A stretch of 64,000 nucleotides of DNA from contig NZ_JAJEJQ010000002.1 in NCBI RefSeq assembly GCF_021390575.1, positions 806,001 to 870,000 of the forward strand, written 5' to 3'. Source of the stretch: Paraburkholderia adhaesiva. GTDB taxonomy: Bacteria > Pseudomonadota > Gammaproteobacteria > Burkholderiales > Burkholderiaceae. Shown here piece after piece: positions 8,240-17,540 of this stretch. The stretch's first letter is position 1, and each line of letters begins with the position of its first letter. Under the pieces are notes generated by a model. It was not told the origin of the DNA. It was given only the letters and a program-made list of their open reading frames with translations, and ran no database searches. The position numbers and the translations under genes are program-made.

Positions 8240-9178
8240 ATGACGATGGAAGCAGGACACACGCCGGCTCGGCGACTGGAGGCGCGTGACGCGCGATGCT
8301 CGTCGGTGGGCGAATGCCCGGTCTGGCGAGTCGAGGAGAATGTGCTCTACTGGGAAGACATTCCGGCACAAACGCTCGTGCGTTACGAACTCGCAACGCA
8401 GCGGCGCACGGAGTGGCGCTTGCCGGAGCGTATCGGCTGTTTCACCTTCGCGCGTAACGGCAAGGTGCTGGCCGCGCTTGAGAGCGGTTTATTCGCGGTG
8501 ACGCTGCATGAACCGGCGCCTGGCGACGCGCTCGTCAGGCAAGGTACGATCGATATGCGCCCGCTTGCGGCGGTTGAACACGAAGCCGGCAACATGCGTT
8601 TTAACGACGGCCGCTGCGACCGCCAGGGCCGTTTCTGGGCCGGCACGATGGTGCAGGACGCGACCGCGCCGAATCCGGCTGGCAAGCTCTATCGCTATAC
8701 GGCGCACGATGGGTTGTCCGCGCCAGTGGTGGAGGGGCTGTGCACGCAGAACGGGCTGGCCTGGTCGCCGGACGGGCGCACGATGTATCTCTCGGATTCG
8801 CATGCTTCGTGCCGCGTGATCTGGGCCTTCGACTACGATACCGACGATGGCGTGCCTACCAACCGGCGCGTATTCGCCGACCTGCACGATTACACAGGCC
8901 GGCCCGATGGCGCAGCTGTCGACGCCGACGGTTGCTACTGGATCTGCGCGAACGATGCGGGCCTGTTGTTGCGTTTTACGCCCGACGGCCGACTCGATCG
9001 CAAAGTCGCGGTGCCGGTCTCGAAGCCGTCGATGTGCGCGTTCGGTGGGCCCGGCCTCGACTTGCTGTTCGTGACGACGATCTGTCCTCCGCAAGTGGGC
9101 AAAGAGGACGGCTTCGTTTTCGTATTGGAAACCGGCGTGCGCGGATTACCCGAGCCCGTGTTCGATGGCACGCTTTGA
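8240..9178 (+). CDS. SMP-30/gluconolactonase-family sugar lactonase
   Basis: The 312-residue protein is a six-bladed SMP-30/regucalcin-type calcium-dependent lactonase. Family motifs are GECPVWR near residue 24 with the metal-binding glutamate, RFNDGRCDRQGRFWAGTM near residues 118-135, and NGLAWSPDGRTMYLSDS near residue 172. It would open the aldarolactone or aldonolactone formed by uronate dehydrogenase. It starts 19 nt after the RraA-like gene; ATG 8240 is followed by a second in-frame ATG at 8246, and the ribosome site is weak (AGCGGGAA). Start uncertainty is therefore a few residues. Confidence 0.86.
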   Translation: MTMEAGHTPARRLEARDARCSSVGECPVWRVEENVLYWEDIPAQTLVRYELATQRRTEWRLPERIGCFTFARNGKVLAALESGLFAVTLHEPAPGDALVRQGTIDMRPLAAVEHEAGNMRFNDGRCDRQGRFWAGTMVQDATAPNPAGKLYRYTAHDGLSAPVVEGLCTQNGLAWSPDGRTMYLSDSHASCRVIWAFDYDTDDGVPTNRRVFADLHDYTGRPDGAAVDADGCYWICANDAGLLLRFTPDGRLDRKVAVPVSKPSMCAFGGPGLDLLFVTTICPPQVGKEDGFVFVLETGVRGLPEPVFDGTL

Positions 9179-9201
9179 TTTTTCTATTTCATCGATTAGC
9201 C

Positions 9202-10110
9202 ATGCCGAAGTTTCAGAACCAGGACGTCATCGAACTTGTCAGCGGCGCGTCGCGCCTGCTGTTTGCGCCGCAAGCGGGCGGGCGGTTGCTGTCGTGGCAT
9301 CTCGACGGGGCGTCCGTGATTCACTGGCCCGAGGTGGCCGACTGGAACCGGCCAGCCGGGGTTCGCGGCGGCAATCCGCTGCTGTTTCCGTTCCTCGGAA
9401 GGCATCGCGTGAACGGCGAAATCGGCTGGTGGAAAGACGCCGAGGGTGTTGTGCGCGCCGTGCCGGCGCACGGCTTCGCGCGCGATCTGCCGTTCGCGGC
9501 GCAAGTCTCGCCGCAAGGCGACGCCGTGTGCATGACGCTCGCCGATACCGACGCAACGCGTGCCGGCTATCCGTTCGGTTTCCGCTTCGAGGCGACGTAC
9601 CGGCTCGTGGACGAGTCCACGCTCGACGTAGATCTGACGACGACGAACACGGGCACGTCCCGCGTGCCGTACTACGCGGGGCATCATTTTTATTTCGCGC
9701 TACCGCATGCGAAACGTAGCGAGTCGACGCTTACGTTGCCGCGTAACGTCGCCCGTCACCAGCGTCCGGACGGCACGATCACAGATCCCATCGAAGGGCA
9801 GCCGCGCTACACCTTCGACGACCCACAGATTCTCGACCGCTTTCATTGCCTCGACGGCACTCCGGACGCGCCGGTGCGCATCGACATTCCGGCCTTGCAG
9901 CGCACCATCGAGATCGACTTGCAGCGTCCTGGATCGGTGCCCTGGTATGCAGTGACCTCATGGACCGAAACGCCGGAGTCCGATTTTTATTGCGTCGAGC
10001 CGTGGCTCGGTTTGCCTGATGCGATCCACAACGGCCTCGGGCTGCGCTGGGTCGAACCTGGGGAGACAGAAATCGCATCGTTGCGTATCAGCGTGAGCGC
10101 GTTCCGCTAA
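9202..10110 (+). CDS. Aldose 1-epimerase (GalM-like)
   Basis: The 302-residue protein has the galactose-mutarotase fold: GGNPLLFPFLGR near residue 56, HGFARDLPF near residue 92, and the histidine in YYAGHHFYFALP near residue 160. It interconverts alpha and beta anomers of a sugar or sugar acid, which would feed the beta-pyranose form to uronate dehydrogenase. It is 23 nt after the lactonase and closes the operon. Substrate is inferred from context only. Confidence 0.82.
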   Translation: MPKFQNQDVIELVSGASRLLFAPQAGGRLLSWHLDGASVIHWPEVADWNRPAGVRGGNPLLFPFLGRHRVNGEIGWWKDAEGVVRAVPAHGFARDLPFAAQVSPQGDAVCMTLADTDATRAGYPFGFRFEATYRLVDESTLDVDLTTTNTGTSRVPYYAGHHFYFALPHAKRSESTLTLPRNVARHQRPDGTITDPIEGQPRYTFDDPQILDRFHCLDGTPDAPVRIDIPALQRTIEIDLQRPGSVPWYAVTSWTETPESDFYCVEPWLGLPDAIHNGLGLRWVEPGETEIASLRISVSAFR

Positions 10111-10168
10111 ACGCTGGTCTGCGCAAGGAAGTCGACGCCAGGCGAGCCTCGGCGTGCAATCTATGACT

Positions 10169-10185
10169 TACAATTGGGAACAATT
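10169..10185. promoter_or_regulatory. Candidate operator and -10 of the GntR gene
   Basis: AATTG-GGAA-CAATT (10172-10185) is an inverted repeat that overlaps a TACAAT hexamer (10169-10174) resembling a -10 box, 28 nt before the GntR start. It resembles, but is 1 nt shorter in the core than, the palindrome at 7392. Autorepression by the GntR protein is a plausible reading. Confidence 0.45.
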
Positions 10186-10212
10186 CTGACAACTCTGAAC
10201 GTACGCCTCACC

Positions 10213-10902
10213 ATGGCTGAGCAAAAAGCGCCGAACATGCCGGCGCGAATTTACAGCGATATTCTGAATCGCATCATCGAAGGCGAATACAAGGAAGGGG
10301 AACGCCTGCCGACCGAGCACATGCTCGCGGAGCGCTTCTCGACCTCGCGTCCGACCGTGCGTGAAGCACTCGCGCAGCTGCGGGCGGACGGCATCATCGC
10401 GACGCGCCATGGTTCAGGAACGACAGTAATGCGGCGCCCCGATCCGGACGTGCGCCGCTTCGCGCCGCTCGAGACGTTGTCGGATATCCGTCGCTGCTAT
10501 GAGTACCGTGTGGTGGTGGAGTCGGGCGCGGCGGCGCTCGCTGCGCAAAAGGCGGAAGACGTCGATGTCGAAGCCATTCAGCGCGAGTGGGACAACCTGC
10601 AGACGATCGTCGAGACCTCGGGGATCGGCGCGAAAGACGACTTCGCGTTTCACCTCGCCGTGACCCGAGCGTCGAAGAATCAGTTCTTTATCACCGCGCT
10701 CTCGGCGATCCAGGAGCAGATGGTGTTCAGCATGAACCTCTCGCGCAATCTGTCGCTCGTGAAGTCGATCGAGCGGCAGCGCATCGTCCAGCAAGAGCAC
10801 CTCGAAGTGCTCGAAGCCGTGCGCGCACGCGATCCCGAACGTGCGTCGCGAGCGATGCGCGAGCATCTCGAACGCGCGGTCAACCGCATGTTCGGTTCCT
10901 GA
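10213..10902 (+). CDS. GntR-family transcriptional regulator, FadR subfamily
   Basis: The 229-residue regulator has an N-terminal winged helix (residues about 12-75, with LPTEHMLAERFSTSRPTVREAL) and an all-helical C-terminal FCD domain with acidic and histidine residues that usually bind a metal and a carboxylate ligand (FAFHLAVTRAS, and HLEVLEAVRARD near the end). The ATG at 10213 is preferred over a TTG at 10174 that lies inside the candidate operator. Position at the end of the lactonase operon and two nearby FadR-type palindromes suggest it represses the sugar-acid genes until a sugar acid binds. Confidence 0.88.
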   Translation: MAEQKAPNMPARIYSDILNRIIEGEYKEGERLPTEHMLAERFSTSRPTVREALAQLRADGIIATRHGSGTTVMRRPDPDVRRFAPLETLSDIRRCYEYRVVVESGAAALAAQKAEDVDVEAIQREWDNLQTIVETSGIGAKDDFAFHLAVTRASKNQFFITALSAIQEQMVFSMNLSRNLSLVKSIERQRIVQQEHLEVLEAVRARDPERASRAMREHLERAVNRMFGS

Positions 10903-11213
10903 CGCGCGGTCTGTCGCGTTTCCGGCGGCGCTGTGCGCAGCGCTCTTCCCGCCACCTTCGGGCTGGGCCAACGTATAGCCTGAATCAGTCGATGCAGCTC
11001 ATACCGGGCGTGGGCCGCGACGGCGGCCGCATGCCCGCGGACGCTTGCGCCTCAGCAACGATATTCGAAATGGGAAGCGGCGCGAAATTAGCTGCGATGG
11101 CTAATGCGTATGTCACGCCCCAAGGGCGTGATCCGGAGTGGGCAGATCGTCACGAGCCAGTTCCGCTTGCGCGGAGCTGGCTCGCCTTTGACGATGCCCG
11201 GTAACGCTGAGAC
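10903..11213. other. Intergenic region with two strong hairpins
   Basis: No convincing gene is seen. Two inverted repeats stand out: TCACGCCC-CAA-GGGCGTGA at 11113-11131, and a 14-bp near-perfect stem at 11153-11184 (CGAGCCAG...CTGGCTCG with an inner TTCCGC/GCGGAG). They lie between the convergent GntR and phasin genes and probably serve as 3' ends, although neither has a T-run. Confidence 0.45.
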
Positions 11214-11771
11214 TCAGGCAGACTTCGTAACGCGCGAAGCTTGCGCCACGGCCTTCGAAGCGGCATGTGCCGCGTTCTGGAAGTTGCTTTCGGCAATTTC
11301 GACAGCTTGCTTTGCTGCCTTGTTCACCGTTTCGTAGGCCGAGCCGGCTGCGTTGAACGCCGACTTGAATGCGGCCACGGCACTTTCCGAGCCAGCCGGC
11401 GCGTTCTTCGCAGCGTTGTCGACGAACGATTGTGCAGCGTGTTTTTGTTGCTCGAATTGGGCTTGCGCGGCGAGCGTGAACTCAGCTTGAGCGGCCGACA
11501 CGACGTCGTAGACCGAGCGACCAAACACAACGGCCTTTTCCGCAGCGGACTGCGCGAAGCTGGCTTGCAGTGCCAGGACAGCTTGCGGATCTTTTGCCGA
11601 CAGCACGGCTTGCGCGAGCTCCTGGCCTTCGGCGACGGACGAGCGGGCGGTCTGGAGATTCAGTTCGGCGAGTTTGATCGCGCCTTCGATGGCCGTGTTC
11701 GTGAGGCCGAAAAATGCTTCGAGGTTGGCTTTCTGGGTAGCGGCGAATTGTTCGGGGGTCGGCAGAGTCAT
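11214..11771 (-). CDS. Phasin family protein
   Basis: The 185-residue protein coats polyhydroxyalkanoate granules. Length, alanine/glutamine-rich helices, and the opening PTPEQFAATQKANLEAFFGLTN are typical of beta-proteobacterial phasins, as is the phrase SVYDVVSAAQAEF near the middle. The start has AGGAACGAAGAC before ATG, giving a clear ribosome site. A well-formed promoter with PhaR-like palindromes lies 85-160 nt upstream. No pha synthase or depolymerase is in the window, so this is a solitary phasin gene, as is common for the group. Confidence 0.92.
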   Translation of the reverse strand: MTLPTPEQFAATQKANLEAFFGLTNTAIEGAIKLAELNLQTARSSVAEGQELAQAVLSAKDPQAVLALQASFAQSAAEKAVVFGRSVYDVVSAAQAEFTLAAQAQFEQQKHAAQSFVDNAAKNAPAGSESAVAAFKSAFNAAGSAYETVNKAAKQAVEIAESNFQNAAHAASKAVAQASRVTKSA

Positions 11772-11855
11772 GTCTTCGTTCCTGATGGCGAACCGGGGTG
11801 TCCGGTTCCGCTGGGAAAATGAGAAAACTTTCGTATCGATCACCGGTTCGCGGTT

Positions 11856-11932
11856 TTGTGCGTTGCAGCAATCTGAGGTCATGATAGCGCAATGAAGCAG
11901 CGTGTCAAGAAAAATTTGTGCGGCGCACCAAA
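11856..11932 (-). promoter_or_regulatory. Phasin promoter with two PhaR-like operators
   Basis: On the minus strand TTGACA (11903-11908) and TATCAT (11881-11886) are separated by 16 nt, a strong sigma-70 promoter. The near-palindrome TTGTGCGTTGCAGCAA lies at 11856-11871 over the expected start site, and TTTGTGCGGCGCACCAAA lies at 11915-11932 upstream of the -35. Both have the TGC-N-GCA core reported for PhaR, the repressor that is titrated onto PHA granules. PhaR assignment is from memory of that core and is not tested. Confidence 0.6.
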
Positions 11933-12189
11933 ATCGCAATCGATTGATTTGTATGGAAAATATACCGCACATCGCGACCGGTTTCGGATCGGAAACAGGG
12001 TCGAAAGGTGCCGCGCAACGCGGTGCGGATCGGGGGGGCGCCTGTACGCTGCGCGCGGAGCACGACTTCAGGGAAACCGGCGATCTCGCCAGTCGTTTGC
12101 TCACTCACGATCGGCGCACGGTACCCGTCAAGAAGGTAGTGGCCGGCCGTTTTGCAGTGACAACCCGCTGACGACGCGGGCCGCTGTGT

Positions 12190-13278
12190 CTAGCCCGGCC
12201 CGCCGCTGCTGTTCAATAGTTCGACCAGATACGGTTTCCACACTTCCGGATGGGCCAGCGTCTGGTGTCCATACGAATGCGCGCTTTCGGGCATTTCGAT
12301 GTAGCGACCGTGCGGCACCTGCGCGACGAGCTTTTGCATCACGCCGAGATCCGTCGCGTTGATGAGGTCATCGGCGAAATTCACGGCGAAGAGTGGCGCG
12401 CGAATCTGCGCAAGCTGCGGTGACGGGTCGTAGTCCCACGACGATTCGAACCAGTAAAGCACGTCGTTGGCATCGTTTTTTGAGGCGTCGGCGTCGAGCG
12501 TGTCGTAGAGCTTTGTTGCGGCTGCACGGTTCGGTGCTTGTGTCTGCATGCGCGCGGCATTGCCCGTCATGATCGTGAACACGGGCATCACGCGGGTCCA
12601 TTGTGTCGGTTGCGCGGTGTAGTCGCCGTCGTGCCAGCCCGGATCGTTCCGGATCGCGCCCGCCACCATCTGCCGCCACAGCCAGTTGCGTCCGGCCATC
12701 GGAATCGGCTGGCTCGCGATCGGCATGAGCGCATCGGCCATCGCCGGGTAGCGCTCGCCCCACATCCACGTTTGCATACCGCCCATCGAGGTTCCCAGCA
12801 CGAGACGCAGATGGTCGATGCCGAGCCCTTCGACGAGCATGCGGTGGTTCGCCTCGATCACGTCGCCATAACCGTAGTTCGGGAAGCGCGCGTGCTGACC
12901 GTCGCTCGGCTTGGTCGAGCCGCCGCGCCCGAGGCCATCCGGCATCACGATGAAATAGCGGCTCGCGTCGAGTGGCGCGCCAGGCGCGAACAGTTCGCGC
13001 TGGAAGGCCGGCGCAAGATAGGCGCGGCCTGTTCCGGTCGTACCGTGCAGCAGCAGGACGGCATTCGTGGCGTGTCCCTGCGCATCGCGCTGCAGCGTGC
13101 CGAGCGTCGTGTAATGGATGCGTACCTCGGGCAATGTAGTGCCGTTCGAGAAGTGGAAGTCGTGCGCGACGAAGTCGCCGCTGACCGGTTGAGGCATCGC
13201 CGTATCCTGCGCGGCGTAGACGGGGGAAAGAAGCGTCGCGCAGACGGCGCCGCCGATTACAAACAGCCGGTGAATCAC
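12190..13278 (-). CDS. Secreted alpha/beta-fold hydrolase (MetX-like)
   Basis: The 362-residue protein begins with a signal peptide (to about residue 23, ending VYA). It has the alpha/beta hydrolase core with the nucleophile Ser164 in GTSMGGMQT, a late aspartate in FAVNFADDLINATD and the histidine in MPESAHSYGHQT. The elbow and the oxyanion region (LLLHGTTGTGRAYL) resemble homoserine O-acetyltransferases, but export to the periplasm argues against methionine synthesis. The substrate is unknown. The GTG start at 13278 has GGAG 8 nt upstream. It is divergent from cytochrome b561. Confidence 0.78.
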   Translation of the reverse strand: MIHRLFVIGGAVCATLLSPVYAAQDTAMPQPVSGDFVAHDFHFSNGTTLPEVRIHYTTLGTLQRDAQGHATNAVLLLHGTTGTGRAYLAPAFQRELFAPGAPLDASRYFIVMPDGLGRGGSTKPSDGQHARFPNYGYGDVIEANHRMLVEGLGIDHLRLVLGTSMGGMQTWMWGERYPAMADALMPIASQPIPMAGRNWLWRQMVAGAIRNDPGWHDGDYTAQPTQWTRVMPVFTIMTGNAARMQTQAPNRAAATKLYDTLDADASKNDANDVLYWFESSWDYDPSPQLAQIRAPLFAVNFADDLINATDLGVMQKLVAQVPHGRYIEMPESAHSYGHQTLAHPEVWKPYLVELLNSSGGPG

Positions 13279-13500
13279 TATGACGTCTCCTTCTTTTTTG
13301 TGGTTGTCGTGCGTAGTGTGTGATGCGTTGCGCGTGCTGTATTGCAGTCGTTTTGCTCGAGCATTCCAGCAGATGAACCGCGGCTGGAGGACTTCTGCAG
13401 CGGCCGCCGCCACAGCGCATAATGCGGCCATTGCGGGACGCCGGGGAATAAATCACCACCGTCGCCCGTTATCCTCGCTGAATCGTTACGGCACGTCTAC

Positions 13501-14115
13501 GTGAAAAATATCTTTTCCACTGTAAGCATCGACGATGAATCGGCCGCCGCGCAAAAGTACACGCGCGGCGCGATGCTGCTGCACTGGCTGATCGCGCTCC
13601 TGATCCTCGCGAATGTCACGCTTGGCCTGACCGTAGCACTGCTGCCGGACGGCACGCTCTCCGACACGGGGATCCGTTTCGTCATTGACACGCACAAGTC
13701 GATCGGCATCACCGTGCTGGGTCTCGCGATCGTGCGCGTGCTGTGGCGCATGACGCATCGGCCGCCGCCGCTACCGGCGCAATTTCCGGGCTGGGAACGC
13801 GCGGCTGCGCACCTTGCCCACGTCGCGCTGTATGTATTGATCTTCGCGTTGCCGCTCACCGGCTGGCTGCACGATTCCGCGTGGGTCGCGGCGGCCACGC
13901 ATCCGATGTATCTCTTCGGGTTGGTGCCCTGGCCGCGCATCGGCTTCATCATGCAACTCGATCCGGCCACCAGGGAGCAGTTGCACACGCAGTTCGGCAC
14001 GTTGCACACGGCGTGCAGCTACGCGCTCTATGGCGTGCTGGCGCTGCACGTGGCAGGTGCGCTCAAACATCAATGGATTGATCGTCATTCGGTGTTGCGC
14101 CGGATGATGCCGTGA
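13501..14115 (+). CDS. Cytochrome b561
   Basis: This 204-residue membrane protein is a di-haem b561 of the bacterial type, moving electrons between the quinone pool and periplasmic or superoxide acceptors. Four hydrophobic helices and haem-ligand histidines are visible: AMLLHWLIALL (about residue 26), DTHKSIGI (about 64) and ALHVAGALKHQW near the C terminus. GTG is the start codon. It abuts the glycosyltransferase gene, so the two may share a transcript, without an obvious functional link. Confidence 0.85.
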   Translation: MKNIFSTVSIDDESAAAQKYTRGAMLLHWLIALLILANVTLGLTVALLPDGTLSDTGIRFVIDTHKSIGITVLGLAIVRVLWRMTHRPPPLPAQFPGWERAAAHLAHVALYVLIFALPLTGWLHDSAWVAAATHPMYLFGLVPWPRIGFIMQLDPATREQLHTQFGTLHTACSYALYGVLALHVAGALKHQWIDRHSVLRRMMP

Positions 14116-14133
14116 GCAGTGAAAGGGTACGTC

Positions 14134-15597
14134 GTGAATAACACGCTTGAAGCAGCGCTCGCTCGCATTTCGCCGCGCATCGCGCCACCGCCTGTGCCGC
14201 TCGCGAGCGTCGTGATTCATCTCGGCGTCGTGGCGCTCTGGCTCGTGCTCTTCGCGCGCGCATTCTTTCTGCAGGGCGTCGTTGCGTGGTCAACGGGGAT
14301 TGCCTATGTCTTCTACGATACCGTGCTGCTGGTGTTCGTTGCGTGGAAGGCTCGCGTGCTGCTGACGCCGGGCCGCATACCCGATGCGGTTGTTGAGGCG
14401 GCCCGCAAGCCGACGCTCGGTGTGATCGTTGCGGCGCACAACGAGGCGGCTGTTCTGCCGATCACGTTGGACGCGCTGTTCGCGCAGACGCATCCGCCGC
14501 AACAGATCGTGATCGCCGACGATGGCTCGACCGACGGTACGGCGGCGTTGCTCGTCGAGCGATATGGACTCGCCGATCCGGGCGAAGGGCAACTCAGCGC
14601 GCCATCTGCGCGATATCCAAATCTGCGCTGGCTGAAGCTTCCGCACGGCGGCAAGGCGCGTGCGCTGAACGCGGCATTGATTGCAGTCGACACCGATACG
14701 CTCATGACAGTCGATGCAGATACGTTGCTCGACCCCGATGCCTGCGCGGCGATGGTCGACGCTTTCGGCCGTGATCCCGCGCTCGTGGCAGCGGCGGGCC
14801 TGCTTTCGCCTGTGTGCAACAAATCGCTGAGCGGCCGCTTTTTCCAGTGGTTCCAGACCTACGAGTACATCCGCAATTTCATCTCGCGCTTCGCGTGGAT
14901 GCGCGCGGACAGTCTGCTGCTGGTGTCGGGGGCGTTTGCGTGTTTTCGTCGCGACGCCGTGATGGCGGTCGGCGGTTTCGATCCGCATTGTCTTGTCGAG
15001 GACTACGAACTGATTCATCGCCTGCGCCTCTATTCTGCGCGCGAGCGACTCGGCTGGGACGTTCGCGTGATAGGGGCGGCCCGCGCGCGAACGGACGCGC
15101 CCGGAACGCTCGTGAGTTTCCTGCGCCAGCGGCGCCGGTGGTTCGCAGGCTTCCTGCAGACGCAGTACTGGTATCGCGACATGACAGGCAATCCGCGATA
15201 CGGCAAGCTCGGCCTTATGATGCTGCCGGTCAAGGCGTTCGATACGATGCAGCCAATTTATGGACTCACGGCCTTTGCGCTACTGCTGGGCTTCCTCTTT
15301 GCCGGCGACTACACGATCGTGTTGCCGGTGCTCGGTGTGATTGTCGGGAAGATCGTCATCGATCTCGCGTTTCATCTGTATTCCGTGCACCTGTATCGGC
15401 GCTGGAGCGGCGACCGCGCGAGTTCAAGCTTCGGCATGGCATTGCTGGCCGCCATTGTCGAGCCGTTTTCATTCCAGTTGATGCGCCACAGCGGCGCGGC
15501 ACTCGGCTGGTTCCACTTTCTGCTGGGTCGCCGCAAGTGGGGTGTGCAGGAGCGGACTGGCCTGAATGGGCGAGGCGACACCGTCCCGTTACGATGA
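14134..15597 (+). CDS. Family 2 glycosyltransferase, membrane-bound processive type
   Basis: The 487-residue protein has two N-terminal and about three C-terminal transmembrane segments around a GT-A domain. Motifs follow the processive GT2 order: DDGSTDGT near residue 128, DADTLLDPDA near residue 194, ED in LVEDYELIHRLR near residue 291, and QRRRW near residue 332. Such enzymes extend cell-surface polysaccharides from nucleotide sugars (NodC, PgaC and BcsA relatives). GTG 14134 is chosen for AAAGGG 7 nt upstream; a GTG at 14119 is possible and adds five residues. No other exopolysaccharide genes adjoin it. Confidence 0.8.
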   Translation: MNNTLEAALARISPRIAPPPVPLASVVIHLGVVALWLVLFARAFFLQGVVAWSTGIAYVFYDTVLLVFVAWKARVLLTPGRIPDAVVEAARKPTLGVIVAAHNEAAVLPITLDALFAQTHPPQQIVIADDGSTDGTAALLVERYGLADPGEGQLSAPSARYPNLRWLKLPHGGKARALNAALIAVDTDTLMTVDADTLLDPDACAAMVDAFGRDPALVAAAGLLSPVCNKSLSGRFFQWFQTYEYIRNFISRFAWMRADSLLLVSGAFACFRRDAVMAVGGFDPHCLVEDYELIHRLRLYSARERLGWDVRVIGAARARTDAPGTLVSFLRQRRRWFAGFLQTQYWYRDMTGNPRYGKLGLMMLPVKAFDTMQPIYGLTAFALLLGFLFAGDYTIVLPVLGVIVGKIVIDLAFHLYSVHLYRRWSGDRASSSFGMALLAAIVEPFSFQLMRHSGAALGWFHFLLGRRKWGVQERTGLNGRGDTVPLR

Positions 15598-15732
15598 GCC
15601 CGCACAGCCGGCGGGCGATGTCACGAGCGTGCTGAATCTGGCCTGCGTGCGGCGACTGCCGGGCATGGCAGCCATGGTTGCGCAAAGGAAACTTGCGATT
15701 CGACGCGGCGGGTGCAGGCACTAAAGTGCCAG

Positions 15733-15930
15733 TCCGATCAAGGAGTTGGCGCGATGGCGGTGCGGTTATCAACAGGCTTGTGCACGGAATCTGTGGACAA
15801 CCTGGCCGGCACGGTCAGTGCCTGTCGCGGTGCATTCGGGAGGACTTCGTTTCCGATCAGGGACTTGGCCTCGCTATCCAGGTGTTACCCACAGGGCTGT
15901 CCAGAGAAACTGTGAATAACCTGGTCCGCC
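15733..15930. repeat. Diverged tandem repeat with four DnaA-box-like 9-mers
   Basis: A unit of about 80 bp is repeated without gaps at an offset of 119 bp (15733 onward and 15852 onward). Each unit holds an inverted pair of DnaA-box-like sites: TTATCAACA (15766-15774) with the complement of TTGTCCACA (15792-15800), and TTACCCACA (15885-15893) with the complement of TTATTCACA (15911-15919). Each differs by one base from TTATCCACA, and the last fits TTATNCACA. The surrounding 15598-16092 gap has no convincing gene. Confidence 0.6.
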
Positions 15931-16092
15931 AGGTTCGCAATTGTCCCGGACACGCGACCACACTCCCGGACTTCGCAAAGCACCGCCGCGCAACGAGCAC
16001 ACGCTCCAGATACTGGCGTATCGTTGCGCTTCCTTGCACGATTTCACGATCCCACTCGATAATCGCGGTCGATAGGGCCTTCATGCGACACG

Positions 16093-17505
16093 GTGCGGGC
16101 CGACCACTCACTTCCCGCAACTCTCCGCCGCGCCGTGCTCAACAACTCGCGCTTTGCTGGTCTACTCCGTATCCCAGGCTTCCTTCCGCTCGCTGGCGCG
16201 ACCCTCATGTTAGGCGTGGCGATGTCCTTTACGGCGCCTTATCTGTCGCTGTTCGGCATCGAGCGTGCAGGCATGACGCCGTTCAGGCTTGGCATATTCA
16301 TGACCGCGATCGCGACGAGCGGCGTCATCGCCAGCACGGCCGCCGGCCGTTTCAGCGACGCGACCGGCAAGCATCGCATGCTGCTGCTCGTGTCACTCGG
16401 CGCGGCGACGCTTGGCTATCTGAGTCTGTGCGTCGTGCGCGACTACCGGTTGCTGCTCGCGGTTGGCGTCGCGTTTATCGGTGCGGGCGGCTGCGCGCTT
16501 TCGCTGGTTTTCTCGTTCAGCCGCGCGGCGCTGCCCGCTGCGGACGATGCCGAGCGCACGTTCGCCAGCGCAACATTGCGCACGATTCTCTCGGCGGCGT
16601 GGGTGTTTGGTCCGGCGGTCGGCGCGCTCGTTCTAGCGGCCGCCGGGTTTTACGGCCTGTTCCTGTTCGCCGCCGCGAGTTTTGCTGCGTGCGGTGCGAT
16701 TGTGTGGCGCATGCGCGAGCCGCGCACCGACGAGCATGCTTCCCAGCACCTGATGCCACGTCCCACGGCCCGGTCGGTCGAGCTGGACACAGCCGACATG
16801 GCGCAGCACGCGGGCCAGCCGCTCACGCAGGCCGAAGTGCAGCCGGTCAATCCGCCGGACCTCGCACGCGCCGCACGGGGACAACGTGTGCGCGCGCCCG
16901 AGGAGGTGTCGTCGGACGGGATCATGCGCGCGGTCGTTGCGCTGACGCTGATTGGTCTCGCGGCTAATGCAACGATGATCGTGTTGCCGCTCTATATCGT
17001 TCACGGGTTGCACGGCACGCGGCTTGACGTCTCGATCATGCTGGGCCTTGGCGCGTTCATGGAGATTCCGATGATGCTCGCGCTGGGCGCGCGCGCCTCC
17101 GTGCTGAACAAGCCGCGCTGGCTCGCCGCGTGCGCGGTCGTGCATGCGGTTTACTTCGTGGCGATGTCTGCAGCGCCGGGCGTCAATGCGCTGATTCCGA
17201 TGCAGATACTCAACGCGTTCGTCGTGGCCGTGACTTCGTGCCTTGGGATGACCTACGTGCAGGACCTCATGCCCTCGACGCCGGGACGCGCGACGGCGTT
17301 GTTTTTCAATGCGGCCCGGCTCGGGTCGATCCTGTCGGGCGTGCTTTCGGGGATGCTCGTGCAGGCGTTCGGCTATCGCGGCACATTCCTGTTCTGTGGC
17401 TTGCTCGCTGTATGTGCCCTCATATTGTTTGCCGTGCGAGGCGAACACTATCCGAAGATCGCGCGCGCCGCGCGGCAGTTTCTGCGCGAGCGTACCAGCC
17501 GCTAG
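16093..17505 (+). CDS. MFS transporter, SET-type sugar efflux
   Basis: The 470-residue protein has 12 hydrophobic segments with an unusually long central loop (about residues 215-275). The N-terminal half resembles SetA/SetB sugar exporters: TAPYLSLFGIERAGMTPFRLG, GRFSDATGKHRMLL, and the paired segment TLRTILSAAWVFGPAVGALV. Substrate is unknown. The GTG at 16093 has no ribosome site; a GTG at 16138 is as likely and still leaves TM1 whole, so the start is uncertain. Confidence 0.72.
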   Translation: MRADHSLPATLRRAVLNNSRFAGLLRIPGFLPLAGATLMLGVAMSFTAPYLSLFGIERAGMTPFRLGIFMTAIATSGVIASTAAGRFSDATGKHRMLLLVSLGAATLGYLSLCVVRDYRLLLAVGVAFIGAGGCALSLVFSFSRAALPAADDAERTFASATLRTILSAAWVFGPAVGALVLAAAGFYGLFLFAAASFAACGAIVWRMREPRTDEHASQHLMPRPTARSVELDTADMAQHAGQPLTQAEVQPVNPPDLARAARGQRVRAPEEVSSDGIMRAVVALTLIGLAANATMIVLPLYIVHGLHGTRLDVSIMLGLGAFMEIPMMLALGARASVLNKPRWLAACAVVHAVYFVAMSAAPGVNALIPMQILNAFVVAVTSCLGMTYVQDLMPSTPGRATALFFNAARLGSILSGVLSGMLVQAFGYRGTFLFCGLLAVCALILFAVRGEHYPKIARAARQFLRERTSR

Positions 17506-17540
17506 TCCGTGCGCGGAATTGAGCGAGGTCAAATTTACCA

